In this document: piece after piece, positions 27,139 to 35,411 of the stretch
Position numbering within the stretch: the stretch's first letter is position 1
How the letters are laid out: every line of letters begins with the position of its first letter
DNA from: Mucilaginibacter sp. Bleaf8
GTDB taxonomy: Bacteria > Bacteroidota > Bacteroidia > Sphingobacteriales > Sphingobacteriaceae
Assembly (NCBI RefSeq): GCF_018390515.1
Contig: NZ_JAHBBK010000003.1
Location: forward strand, 62,001-126,000
Direction: 5' to 3'
Length of the DNA: 64,000 nucleotides
Notes under the pieces: generated by a model
The model's input: only the letters and a program-made list of their open reading frames with translations
Databases searched by the model: none
Told to the model about the DNA's origin: nothing
Program-made: the position numbers and the translations under genes

Positions 27139-28023
27139 ATGAAGTTATTTAATAAAAGACCAGCCTTTTTGCTGGTTGTCCTGTCACTGATATTTTCATT
27201 GGGCGTCGATGCCCAGGACCTGAAGCACCTGAGGAGCTTTATGCAGGCTGCTCCGACACCGCCTGATGCTACTCCTTACGGCAATAATCCCAAAGCAGGT
27301 CATTATCTGAATACCGGCAACGCAAAAATTTATTATGAGGTGTATGGTAAAGGCAAACCTTTCGTGATTTTACATGGCGGGGTTTTTGGGTCGACCTATG
27401 AAATGGGAAGGTTCATTGACAGCCTTTCCAAAAGTTACCAAGTGATTGCAATCTCCACCCGCGGTCATGGAAAATCAGAAATGGGATCCTCAGAACCTAC
27501 CTATGAGCAAAAGGCCAATGATGTGAATGCCATCCTAAACACCGTAACAAAAGACAGTGCTATTGCTTTAGGCTTTAGCGACGGGGGTTACACCGGCTAT
27601 TATTTTGCAGGTATATATCCCAATAAAGTGAGAAAGCTGATCACCATAGGCGCAGGCGAATGGTTAAAAGGATCGCGATCATTTAACATTACACGCAAAG
27701 ATGCTTTTGGGCTGGATAGTTTGTACTGGAAACAACAGATGGCCTTAAATCCGCACCCGGAAAAATTTGACGACTGGCTGGTGTCAATCAATCAATATTA
27801 CAATAATGTAAATATCAGCAAAGAGGTATTTGGCAAAGTTCATTGTCCGGTTTTATTGATGGCCGGTGAACTTGATCAGAATGCCACGCTGAAAACGGTG
27901 ATCGCAGCATATTACATGTTTCCTAAAGTTGAACTGGCTATCATCCCAAATGCCCCCCATCCTGCATTTCAGGTGAATTTTCCGGCAGTATGGGCTGACA
28001 TTGTTCCTTTTCTGCAGCAATAA
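27139..28023 (+). CDS. Secreted alpha/beta hydrolase
   Basis: A 294-residue alpha/beta hydrolase with an N-terminal signal peptide (FLLVVLSLIFSLGVDAQ). HGGVFGS is the oxyanion region, GFSDGGYTG carries the nucleophile Ser, LLMAGELDQNA the acid and NAPHPAFQVNFP the His. Substrate unknown. It follows the DUF296 gene by 28 bases and precedes an NTF2-like gene; all look cotranscribed. Confidence 0.9.
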   Translation: MKLFNKRPAFLLVVLSLIFSLGVDAQDLKHLRSFMQAAPTPPDATPYGNNPKAGHYLNTGNAKIYYEVYGKGKPFVILHGGVFGSTYEMGRFIDSLSKSYQVIAISTRGHGKSEMGSSEPTYEQKANDVNAILNTVTKDSAIALGFSDGGYTGYYFAGIYPNKVRKLITIGAGEWLKGSRSFNITRKDAFGLDSLYWKQQMALNPHPEKFDDWLVSINQYYNNVNISKEVFGKVHCPVLLMAGELDQNATLKTVIAAYYMFPKVELAIIPNAPHPAFQVNFPAVWADIVPFLQQ

Positions 28024-28054
28024 TTGAATGAAGCAATATTTAATTTAAATAGAT

Positions 28055-28441
28055 ATGAGCACAACAAATGAAAAATTGGCCGCTGAGCAAGTGTTACATG
28101 CCTATGCGGAAGTGTTGAACAAGGCGGACATCGCGTTAATTTCATCCTTTTACGCTTTTGATGGTTTATTTATGGCACAGGGTTTCAAGACCCTGGCAAA
28201 AAAGGATCTGGATGCAGCAGGGAGCAAATTTCTGAAGGTCGGAAACTTTAAGATCAACTACGCTATACAAAATGTTACCGTAGAAAATGAATTTGCATTC
28301 ATTGATGCCACCGCCCGTACGACAATCACCCGCCGCGGCGGTGAAGAGATCAGCGATAACAGCAGGGACTTTTTTGTGTTAAGGAAAGATGGTACCGACT
28401 GGAAAATCTACCGGTACCTGTTCAACAAAATACGAAATTAA
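28055..28441 (+). CDS. SnoaL/NTF2-like protein
   Basis: A 128-residue cone-fold protein: EQVLHAYAEVLNKADIALI, FYAFDGLFMAQGF, DNSRDFFVLRKDGTDWKIYR. Members bind small hydrophobic molecules or act as isomerases/cyclases. No active-site assignment is possible. It lies in the middle of the 26.5-30.2 kb operon-like cluster. Confidence 0.82.
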   Translation: MSTTNEKLAAEQVLHAYAEVLNKADIALISSFYAFDGLFMAQGFKTLAKKDLDAAGSKFLKVGNFKINYAIQNVTVENEFAFIDATARTTITRRGGEEISDNSRDFFVLRKDGTDWKIYRYLFNKIRN

Positions 28442-28465
28442 TATTTCTTTATCAGCCACAATCCT

Positions 28466-29434
28466 ATGAAAGCAGCGTTAATTTACCAGCCAGGCGGTCC
28501 CGAAAAATTCGTTTTAGCTGATATTCCTTTGCCTGAGCCGAATGAGGGCTGGGTATTGGTTAAGGTCAAAGCTTTTGGACTTAATCGCTCAGAACTGATG
28601 ACCCGGAAAGGTTATTCACCTGACGTCGTTTTTCCGCGGGTGCTGGGTATCGAATGCGTTGGCGAAGTGGCAGACGATCCATCAGAAGAATTTAAACCGG
28701 GACAAAAGGTAGCCGCCTTTATGGGCGGTATGGGCAGGGGTTTCAACGGTAGTTATGCAGAATATGCCTTATTACCCAAGTCCCTGCTCTGTGCCTTTGA
28801 AAGCAAGCTTTCCTGGGACCAGTTAGGTGCGATGCCCGAAATGTTCCAGACGGTATACGGATCATTGCACCTGTCCCTGAAGATTCAGCCGGGAGAAACC
28901 ATTTTAATCCGCGGCGGTACTTCTTCCATTGGTATGCTGGCTACGCAACTTGCGAAAAATAGCGGGCTGACGGTAATAGCAACAACGAGGAATCCGGACA
29001 AAAAAGAGATGCTGCTGAAAAACCGTGTAGATCAGGTACTGATAGAAGACGGCAATTTGGCAGCGCAAATAAAAGCCATATTTCCTGTTGGCGTGAACAA
29101 AGTATTAGAATTGGTAGGCACATCCACACTGAAAGATTCCCTCAGCTGCGCTGCTCCGGGTGGTATCGTTTGTATGACGGGCATGCTGGCCGAGCAATGG
29201 TCGTTTCAAGAATTCACGCCTATGGATTATATCCCGGCTACCGTTTGCCTGACCGTTTATGATAGCGGGCAGATCAGGGTCGATGCGCAAAGTTTTCAGC
29301 AATTCGTCAATGATGTGGAAGCAGGAAAAGTCAACCTCGCGATAGGCCAAACATTTCAACTCTCTGAGATAGCAGACGCTCACCGTTTAATGGATAGCAA
29401 CACTGCAGGCGGAAAGATTGTCGTGGTTATCTGA
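28466..29434 (+). CDS. Quinone-oxidoreductase-like MDR-family reductase
   Basis: A 322-residue medium-chain reductase without zinc ligands: MKAALIYQPGGPEKFVLADI, VKAFGLNRSELMTRKG, FPRVLGIECVGEV and the cofactor motif LIRGGTSSIGMLATQLAK. It is of the quinone oxidoreductase group (NADPH dependent, acting on quinones or enones). Position beside other redox genes fits electrophile detoxification. Confidence 0.9.
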   Translation: MKAALIYQPGGPEKFVLADIPLPEPNEGWVLVKVKAFGLNRSELMTRKGYSPDVVFPRVLGIECVGEVADDPSEEFKPGQKVAAFMGGMGRGFNGSYAEYALLPKSLLCAFESKLSWDQLGAMPEMFQTVYGSLHLSLKIQPGETILIRGGTSSIGMLATQLAKNSGLTVIATTRNPDKKEMLLKNRVDQVLIEDGNLAAQIKAIFPVGVNKVLELVGTSTLKDSLSCAAPGGIVCMTGMLAEQWSFQEFTPMDYIPATVCLTVYDSGQIRVDAQSFQQFVNDVEAGKVNLAIGQTFQLSEIADAHRLMDSNTAGGKIVVVI

Positions 29435-29454
29435 AAATTAATATAACATCAAAC

Positions 29455-29478
29455 AGCTGCTTAAATAGTTAAGCAGCT
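29455..29478 (+). terminator. Hairpin between quinone reductase and SDR
   Basis: Arms AGCTGCTTAA and TTAAGCAGCT with a 4-base loop stand 20 bases after the stop and 22 bases before the next start. There is no T-tract; it may attenuate rather than stop transcription. Confidence 0.5.
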
Positions 29479-29500
29479 CATATTTATATAAAATCATCAA

Positions 29501-30175
29501 ATGAATAATTCAATTAAAAAAGTACTGGTTACCGGGGCAAGCAACGGGATCGGCTTTGATCTGACCAAAAAATTACTGGCTGAAGGCATTGAAGTAATTG
29601 CAGTAACCCGTTCAGGTAAAGTTGGCGATTACACACATGCTAATCTTACTGTTTTCCAGGGAGACATCAGCCATACAGAAAGCATCAATACAGTTGCCCA
29701 ACAGCTCGAAGAAGCAGGCATTAAATTAGATGTTTTAATTAATAATGCAGGCGTAGGCCTTGATCTTGGGGATGAAATACCAACAGCCGATTTACTGAAT
29801 GCCACTTTTGCCACCAATACGACAGGAACGGTGTTGTTTACAGAGGCACTATTAAACAGCTTGAATGATGGCGGACAAGTAGTATTTTTATCTACCGCAA
29901 TGGCTCTGCTGCGTAATGCTGCGCCGAATGCGCCGGCTTACCGGATGTCAAAAGCGGCGATTAACATGTATGCGGTCATGTTGGGCCAAAGGCTTGCCGA
30001 AAGAAAAATCAGGGTAACTCCATTGCACCCGGGATGGGTTCAAACCAGGATGGGCGGCGACACAGCACCGGTTACTGTTGAAAAATCAGTGAACGGGATT
30101 TTTAAAGCAATCACCGAAAATACCGAAAGCGGTAAATTCTGGAATATTGAATTAGGCGGGCTGGAAGAGTATTAA
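29501..30175 (+). CDS. SDR-family oxidoreductase
   Basis: A 224-residue classical SDR: VLVTGASNGIGFDLTKKLL, DVLINNAGVGLDLG, the Ser strand VVFLSTAMALL and the active-site YRMSKAA. It ends convergent with a second SDR gene across a bidirectional terminator. Substrate unknown. Confidence 0.9.
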   Translation: MNNSIKKVLVTGASNGIGFDLTKKLLAEGIEVIAVTRSGKVGDYTHANLTVFQGDISHTESINTVAQQLEEAGIKLDVLINNAGVGLDLGDEIPTADLLNATFATNTTGTVLFTEALLNSLNDGGQVVFLSTAMALLRNAAPNAPAYRMSKAAINMYAVMLGQRLAERKIRVTPLHPGWVQTRMGGDTAPVTVEKSVNGIFKAITENTESGKFWNIELGGLEEY

Positions 30176-30192
30176 TCACAAATAAACAAGTC

Positions 30193-30229
30193 AAAAAATA
30201 GGCGGGCAACAAATGTCCGCCTATTTTTT
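30193..30229. terminator. Bidirectional terminator between converging SDR genes
   Basis: Arms AAAAAATAGGCGG and CCGCCTATTTTTT with an 11-base loop, A-rich on one side and T-rich on the other. Confidence 0.9.
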
Positions 30230-30244
30230 TAAGCTCCAAAATTA

Positions 30245-31024
30245 TTACATGGTAATTCCGCCGTCTACCGCGATTGCCTGACCGGTAATCCTCGGCGATT
30301 TCGAAATAAAGACGACCGCTTCGGCGATATCTTCAGGCGTTTGGTCAACGCCTTGTGGAATGATCGCTTTTTTATTCCTTTCCCAGGATTGTTCTTCGGT
30401 TTCACCTTCCAGTTTCCAACGATCAGCTACACCGCCTTCACCGCGCCACATGCCTGTGCCAACGATGCCCGGACATATCGCATTAACAGTAATGCCATCC
30501 AATGCAACTTCTTTAGCAATACTGTTGGTAAAACCAATGACCGCAAATTTCGAGGCTACATAATGGGAAAGATGAGCCATACCCATTTTTCCGGCGATGG
30601 ATGCTGTATTGATAATGGCACCCGATTTCTTGCGCTTTAAAATTTCCAGTTCTGCTTTGGTACAGACGAAGATACCTTTAGCGTTAACCCCTAAGACACG
30701 ATCCCACTCATCCGGAGTTATTTCTTCTATACTGCCAATTCCAACGACCCCTGCATTGTTGACCGCGATATCCAGTGTCCCAAAAGTTTCGACGACCTCC
30801 TGTAAGGCTGCTTTTACCGAGTCGTAATTGGTAACATCCACAGTTACGCCCAATACGTCGGCACCTTGATCCTCCAGCGCCTTGACTGTACTCGCAACGA
30901 AATCCTTTTTGATATCACCAACAACTACCTTTGCACCTTCTTTAGCGAAAGCAAAGGCGATTGCTTTTCCTATTCCGCCACCAGCCCCGGTGATAAAAAT
31001 TACTTTCTCTTTTAAGTCATTCAT
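30245..31024 (-). CDS. SDR-family oxidoreductase (last gene of the panB operon)
   Basis: A 259-residue classical SDR: VIFITGAGGGIGKAIAFAFA, DIAVNNAGVVGIGSIEE, NTASIAGKMGM and active-site YVASK, then ITVNAICPGIVGTGMW. The acidic residue after the second strand (VVGDIKKD) suggests NAD preference. It lies 48 bases after the NDH-2 gene on the same strand, so it is probably in one operon with panB, the PanD-like gene and NDH-2. Confidence 0.9.
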   Translation of the reverse strand: MNDLKEKVIFITGAGGGIGKAIAFAFAKEGAKVVVGDIKKDFVASTVKALEDQGADVLGVTVDVTNYDSVKAALQEVVETFGTLDIAVNNAGVVGIGSIEEITPDEWDRVLGVNAKGIFVCTKAELEILKRKKSGAIINTASIAGKMGMAHLSHYVASKFAVIGFTNSIAKEVALDGITVNAICPGIVGTGMWRGEGGVADRWKLEGETEEQSWERNKKAIIPQGVDQTPEDIAEAVVFISKSPRITGQAIAVDGGITM

Positions 31025-31072
31025 AATAATTAATATTTAAGATGTAAAAAATGAATTTGTAATTGGTAAGGT

Positions 31073-32377
31073 TCATTTGATGACGGGGTTCGAAAGACCG
31101 CCTTCTTTCGTAGCAGGACGAACGATCATTCGCAAGTATTGATCCTTTGAGATATATGCCGCACTCCAACTAAACAGCGTTTTGAGTTTGTTTCTGAAGT
31201 TGACCAGCGACAGCAGGTGGACGAACAGCCACATTAACCAGGCAAAGAACCCCTGGAAATGCAGCGCTGGCTTAGGCAGATCCGTTACAGCTTTATTCCT
31301 GCCGATGATGGCCATGGATCCTTTATCATGATAACGGAATGGCTTTAAGGGGTGGCCGGTCTGTTCTGCATGGATATTATAAGCCAGGTTTTTACCCTGC
31401 TGGATGGCGACCTGTGCCAGTTGCGGATGGCCGTTCGGAAAACCCTTATCCAGCGTTTGCAGACAACTGTCTCCAATTGCAAAAATATTGGTCGTTCCTT
31501 TTACTTTATTACAAGCATCAACCAGCAACCGTTTACCGCGTCCGTAATACTCTGCCGGTAAGCCTGCAAAGGTCTGCCCGGTCACCCCGGCGGTCCAGAT
31601 CAGGTTTTTGGTTTCGATCCGTGATCCGTCACCAAGCAGCACACTTTCGCCGTCATAGTCTTTCACCAACTGATTTAAATTGATGATCGCACCCATGGAT
31701 TCAAGCGATTTTAACGCATAATCCTGTGATTTCTTTGTCATTGGTGCCAGCAGCGTTGGTAAGCCGTCCAGTACATAAATATCGAACGGCAGGGCTGCCA
31801 GTTCAGGATAATCCTTTTTGAAAACGTTCTGTTTCAGTTCGGATAGCATCCCTGCTATCTCCACGCCTGTAGGTCCGCCACCTGCAATGACGACATTGGT
31901 GAGTTTTTTTTGCTCAGCCGGGTTTTTGGATAGTGTAGCTTCCTCCAGCCTGGTCAGAAGTGTATTTTTTAGCAAAAGCGCATCCGCAACCGTTTTCATA
32001 GGAAGGGCGTATTTCCGGACATTTTCGTTTCCGAAAAAATTGCTTTCCGTACCGGTTGCGAGGATCAATCTGGAATACCGCAGTTCCCCTGAAGAAAGTA
32101 GAATGAGGTTATCTTCAGGTTTGATCTCCAACAACTCACCCATCCGGAAGGTGAAGTTGGGATGATCTCTAAACAGCTTTCTGTACGGGTAGCTGATGTT
32201 GGATACATCTAAAAAGCCTGTCGCTACCTGATAAAGCAGAGGAGGGAAAAAATTATAATTATTCCGGTCTACTAACGTAATATGTAGGTTCTTTTCCTTC
32301 TTTAATAAATTTTGGGCGACATTAATGCCGGCAAATCCGCCGCCAACAATGACGATATTATTTCCATATGGTGTCAT
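31073..32377 (-). CDS. Type II NADH dehydrogenase-like FAD oxidoreductase
   Basis: From the ATG at 32377 this is a 434-residue flavoprotein with two dinucleotide motifs, IVIVGGGFAGINVA and VVIAGGGPTGVEIAG, the WTAGVTG and IFAIGDSC motifs, and a hydrophobic C-terminal stretch (FFAWLMWLFVHLLSLVNF) that would anchor it to the membrane. It would oxidise NADH and reduce quinone without proton pumping. An open frame runs 74 codons further upstream, but it overlaps the PanD-like gene and lacks family features, so the later start is used. Confidence 0.9.
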   Translation of the reverse strand: MTPYGNNIVIVGGGFAGINVAQNLLKKEKNLHITLVDRNNYNFFPPLLYQVATGFLDVSNISYPYRKLFRDHPNFTFRMGELLEIKPEDNLILLSSGELRYSRLILATGTESNFFGNENVRKYALPMKTVADALLLKNTLLTRLEEATLSKNPAEQKKLTNVVIAGGGPTGVEIAGMLSELKQNVFKKDYPELAALPFDIYVLDGLPTLLAPMTKKSQDYALKSLESMGAIINLNQLVKDYDGESVLLGDGSRIETKNLIWTAGVTGQTFAGLPAEYYGRGKRLLVDACNKVKGTTNIFAIGDSCLQTLDKGFPNGHPQLAQVAIQQGKNLAYNIHAEQTGHPLKPFRYHDKGSMAIIGRNKAVTDLPKPALHFQGFFAWLMWLFVHLLSLVNFRNKLKTLFSWSAAYISKDQYLRMIVRPATKEGGLSNPVIK

Positions 32378-32390
32378 GATGTTTATAAAT

Positions 32391-32741
32391 TTAATGCTGT
32401 TTCTTAGCTGATTCTTTACATTTAGCCAGGATGACCGGGTAACCGGCGGGAATTTGACCTGTAAGCCATCTGGCATAAGTTGTAATACTGATAGGATCCC
32501 CGAAGTGAACAAGTCTTGCCGCCGGACCGCAGATAAAACACGCCTGACTATTTTTGCCCGCCTTAAGCACGTAGGTTTCAAACCTTGCGCCGTTCGCATG
32601 ATTACATATCAGTACCTTTTCGTTCTCCTGAATTTTTGCCGCCTTTAAAATGGCTTCGTCGAGCAGCAGATAATCTTCGCCATCGGGATACACCCTTTTA
32701 ACCAGGATATGCTGTATTTCGGATTTGAGGACTAATGTCAT
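32391..32741 (-). CDS. PanD-like protein lacking the self-processing site
   Basis: A 116-residue homologue of aspartate 1-decarboxylase: LKSEIQHILVKRV, DEAILKAAKIQENEKVLI, NGARFETYV and GPAARLVHFGD align without gaps to PanD. At the positions of Gly24-Ser25, where PanD cleaves itself to make the pyruvoyl group, it has Asp23-Tyr24. Lys9 is Glu and Asn72 is Cys; Arg54 and Tyr58 are kept. It probably cannot form the cofactor, so beta-alanine production is unlikely. It lies between panB and NDH-2 with short gaps. Another role, such as binding a PanD-type ligand, is only a guess. Confidence 0.82.
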   Translation of the reverse strand: MTLVLKSEIQHILVKRVYPDGEDYLLLDEAILKAAKIQENEKVLICNHANGARFETYVLKAGKNSQACFICGPAARLVHFGDPISITTYARWLTGQIPAGYPVILAKCKESAKKQH

Positions 32742-32758
32742 GTAACCGATATTAAAAT

Positions 32759-33580
32759 TTAGTACTGTTCTTTATCACTCGGAAATTTGCGCGACTTGAC
32801 GTCTGATACATAGGCATTCGTAGCGTTTGCGATTTGACTGTACAGATCTAAATATCTGCGCAGGAAACGTGGAGCGAAATCCTTTGATATACCTAACAGA
32901 TCGTGCATGACCAGCACCTGTCCGTCAACATGTTTGCCTGCACCAATACCTATGATGGGTATGGTTAAAGATTCAGCTACCTTTTTTCCTACAGTTGCAG
33001 GGATTTTTTCCAACACGATACTAAAGCAACCGGCATCCTGTAAAACCTGTGCGTTGCGTATTAAAGTCTTTGCCTCATTCTCTTCCTTCGCACGAACCGT
33101 GTAACTACCAAATTTATAGATAGACTGCGGGGTGAGCCCGAGGTGACCCATCACTGGAATACCCGCCTGAATGAGCCGGGTGACTGATTCAATGATCTCT
33201 TCACCGCCCTCGACCTTGAGCGCATGAGCCCCGGCTTCTTTCATCAGTCGTATTCCGGAACTGAGCGCTTGTTTACTGTCGCCCTGATAAGAACCGAAAG
33301 GAAGGTCAGTGACGATCATGGCTCTTTTAACCGCTCTGGCTACGCTCTGCGTATGGTAGATCATGTGTTCAAGCGTTATCGGCAACGTAGTGTCATAACC
33401 TGCCATCACATTAGCAGCAGAATCACCGACCAGGAGCACATCGACACCTGCTTCATCAAATATCCTGGCCATTGAAAAATCATAGGCGGTCAGCATGCTG
33501 ATCTTTTCGCCTGAATTCTTCATATCCTGCAAAACTTTGCTGGTAATTTTGGGGAATGCTGTTTTTACTTCCATTGCCAT
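32759..33580 (-). CDS. panB: 3-methyl-2-oxobutanoate hydroxymethyltransferase
   Basis: A 273-residue TIM-barrel: [60 protein letters not shown] and [22 protein letters not shown]. It transfers a hydroxymethyl group from methylenetetrahydrofolate to ketoisovalerate, the first step to pantothenate. Start at 33580 or an ATG two codons on. It is the first gene of a four-gene minus-strand operon and divergent from an AraC gene; it may be a second copy of a housekeeping panB. Confidence 0.93.
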   Translation of the reverse strand: MAMEVKTAFPKITSKVLQDMKNSGEKISMLTAYDFSMARIFDEAGVDVLLVGDSAANVMAGYDTTLPITLEHMIYHTQSVARAVKRAMIVTDLPFGSYQGDSKQALSSGIRLMKEAGAHALKVEGGEEIIESVTRLIQAGIPVMGHLGLTPQSIYKFGSYTVRAKEENEAKTLIRNAQVLQDAGCFSIVLEKIPATVGKKVAESLTIPIIGIGAGKHVDGQVLVMHDLLGISKDFAPRFLRRYLDLYSQIANATNAYVSDVKSRKFPSDKEQY

Positions 33581-33764
33581 GAACTGCTAATTCCAGTCAA
33601 TACTTAACCGGTATAATTGTCCATGCAATAGTAGTGGTCAATTTAAATCGATTTTCGTCGAAATAGCTTCATAGTTCGTTCAAATGGAGCAAATGGCCAT
33701 GAATTTGGCATTGAAACTGGCGAAAAAGAATTTTCAGTGGAATTAAAGTATTAACTTCACGTCG

Positions 33765-34637
33765 ATGGAGGAGATCAAAACCTTTTCACTTTCCAGGCAT
33801 AGCCGCCTTTTTGCCGTTGCGGATACCAGCAGGGAATATTTATTCATCGCTGCGAATGGGCATCCCTATCCGGAAGAACCTTACCGCGCGGAAAGTTACG
33901 CTATTGCTTATCTTAATGAAGGCAGTATATACTTACAGGCAGGTCTTAATAGTTATGAAATTGAGGCACCATCCCTCATTTCTATTGCACCATCGGTGAT
34001 CCGCAGCTTTCGTAAACGAAGTGACCGATTGAAAATGGACATCATTTTTTTTAAGGACACGTATTTACTTGAAAATTCTGCTGACCTGCTGTTTTTAAAT
34101 AAATATGATTTTTTCGAGAACAGTGATCTGCATGTATTGTCCATCAAGGAAACTTATCAGCTTAAATTCAGCAAGATATTTGAGATCATTAAAATAACGC
34201 AGGCGGCGGCAAACTACCATCAGGCCGAAATCATCCGAAATTATATTTTGGCTTTGATCTATGAAATTGACGCATATCATAAGCAGTACACAGAAGGCGT
34301 TCAGTCTCCGCTAACCGGCTATACACTTTTTGCGAAGTTTAAACAATTACTCAACCGTAATTACATGCATGAGCGTAAACTGGAGTTCTATGCCAATCAT
34401 TTGCATGTCATGCCCAAATCGCTTTCTGCGGCTGTAAAAAAACAGACCGGGAAATCTGCCGGGAAGTGGATTGACGAAACCATCGCACTCGAAGCCAAAG
34501 TACTCTTGCAGAATAAATCCTTAACAGTCTCCCAAATCAGCGGTATGCTTAATTTCTCGGATCAATCGGTATTCGGAAAATTTTTCAGGGCCAACTCCGG
34601 GCTTTCTCCGGTAGCTTACCGTAAAATGTTCCTTTAA
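33765..34637 (+). CDS. AraC-family transcriptional regulator
   Basis: A 290-residue protein with an N-terminal cupin-like region (YRAESYAIAYLNEGSIYL, IEAPSLISIAPSVIRSF) and a C-terminal AraC HTH: LEFYANHLHVMPKSLSAAVK and LTVSQISGMLNFSDQSVFGKF. Divergent from panB across about 185 bases, it is the likely regulator of that operon. No clear repeat was seen in the spacer. Confidence 0.9.
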   Translation: MEEIKTFSLSRHSRLFAVADTSREYLFIAANGHPYPEEPYRAESYAIAYLNEGSIYLQAGLNSYEIEAPSLISIAPSVIRSFRKRSDRLKMDIIFFKDTYLLENSADLLFLNKYDFFENSDLHVLSIKETYQLKFSKIFEIIKITQAAANYHQAEIIRNYILALIYEIDAYHKQYTEGVQSPLTGYTLFAKFKQLLNRNYMHERKLEFYANHLHVMPKSLSAAVKKQTGKSAGKWIDETIALEAKVLLQNKSLTVSQISGMLNFSDQSVFGKFFRANSGLSPVAYRKMFL

Positions 34638-34772
34638 TCAATTGCTATTCATCAGGTGAAAAGCCTAATTATTTATCCGAATAAGCCATTTCGACGAACA
34701 ATGAGGTAATATAGCCGAGTTATGCCGCTGTTTTAGACGGAAATTTGTCCTATCAAAGAAGATAGACAGGAC

Positions 34773-35411
34773 ATGGCCGGACAAGCAAATCATTCATCGC
34801 AAGATAGCAAGCAACTTTTATTAAAGGGTGCTGAAGAGCTATTTGCCAGGCATGGCTTCGACGGGACTTCCATACGGCTCATTGCAAAAGAACTGAACAT
34901 TAATTCGGGTATGATCAGTTACTATTTTGGCTCGAAAGAAGCCCTTTATCTCGAAATATTCAAGAATAGACTGATCGAAATTACGGCCGAGATCAACGGG
35001 TTTGATCAGTTGGACCTTGATGCCGAACAAAAACTGAGAGGTTATTTACAGCTCTATATCAACAGGATCTCTTCCAACAAAAATTTTCACCGCCTGCTGT
35101 ATAACCAATTGGCTACCCGTCGCCATCCGGCCGTGATTGCCATGGTAACCGAAGCCCGCGTTCAAATCTACCAGTTCTTGCTGAAGATCATTCAAAGTGG
35201 CATCGATACCAGGCATTTCAAAGCTATCGATGCCGAAATATTAGCCCTCAACATCCTGTCATTCATCCCCTCGGTCTTTACAGGTAACCTTTCTTCGTTG
35301 ATGCATTTGAATGGGCCGGTCAGGGATGACCTTACCTCGCGGATGATCGATCACATACTCCTCATGGTCATTCCCGATAAACTACAATTAAAACTTTCCT
35401 GCAATGTGTAA
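34773..35411 (+). CDS. TetR-family regulator of the efflux operon
   Basis: A 212-residue protein with an N-terminal HTH: LFARHGFDGTSIRLIAKELN and INSGMISYYFGSKEALYLEIF, then a helical ligand domain. Its stop overlaps the TolC gene start by 8 bases, so it is the first gene of the TetR-TolC-HlyD-MFS operon and is likely its local repressor. Confidence 0.93.
   Translation: MAGQANHSSQDSKQLLLKGAEELFARHGFDGTSIRLIAKELNINSGMISYYFGSKEALYLEIFKNRLIEITAEINGFDQLDLDAEQKLRGYLQLYINRISSNKNFHRLLYNQLATRRHPAVIAMVTEARVQIYQFLLKIIQSGIDTRHFKAIDAEILALNILSFIPSVFTGNLSSLMHLNGPVRDDLTSRMIDHILLMVIPDKLQLKLSCNV

Noticed and set aside
32378-32599. N-terminal extension of the NDH-2 frame
   Set aside because: It overlaps most of the PanD-like gene in another frame and lacks family similarity; the ATG at 32377 fits the FAD-binding start.
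34745-34775. Imperfect inverted repeat before the TetR gene
   Set aside because: The arms match only in part (GTCCTATC against GATAGACAGGAC), too weak to call an operator.
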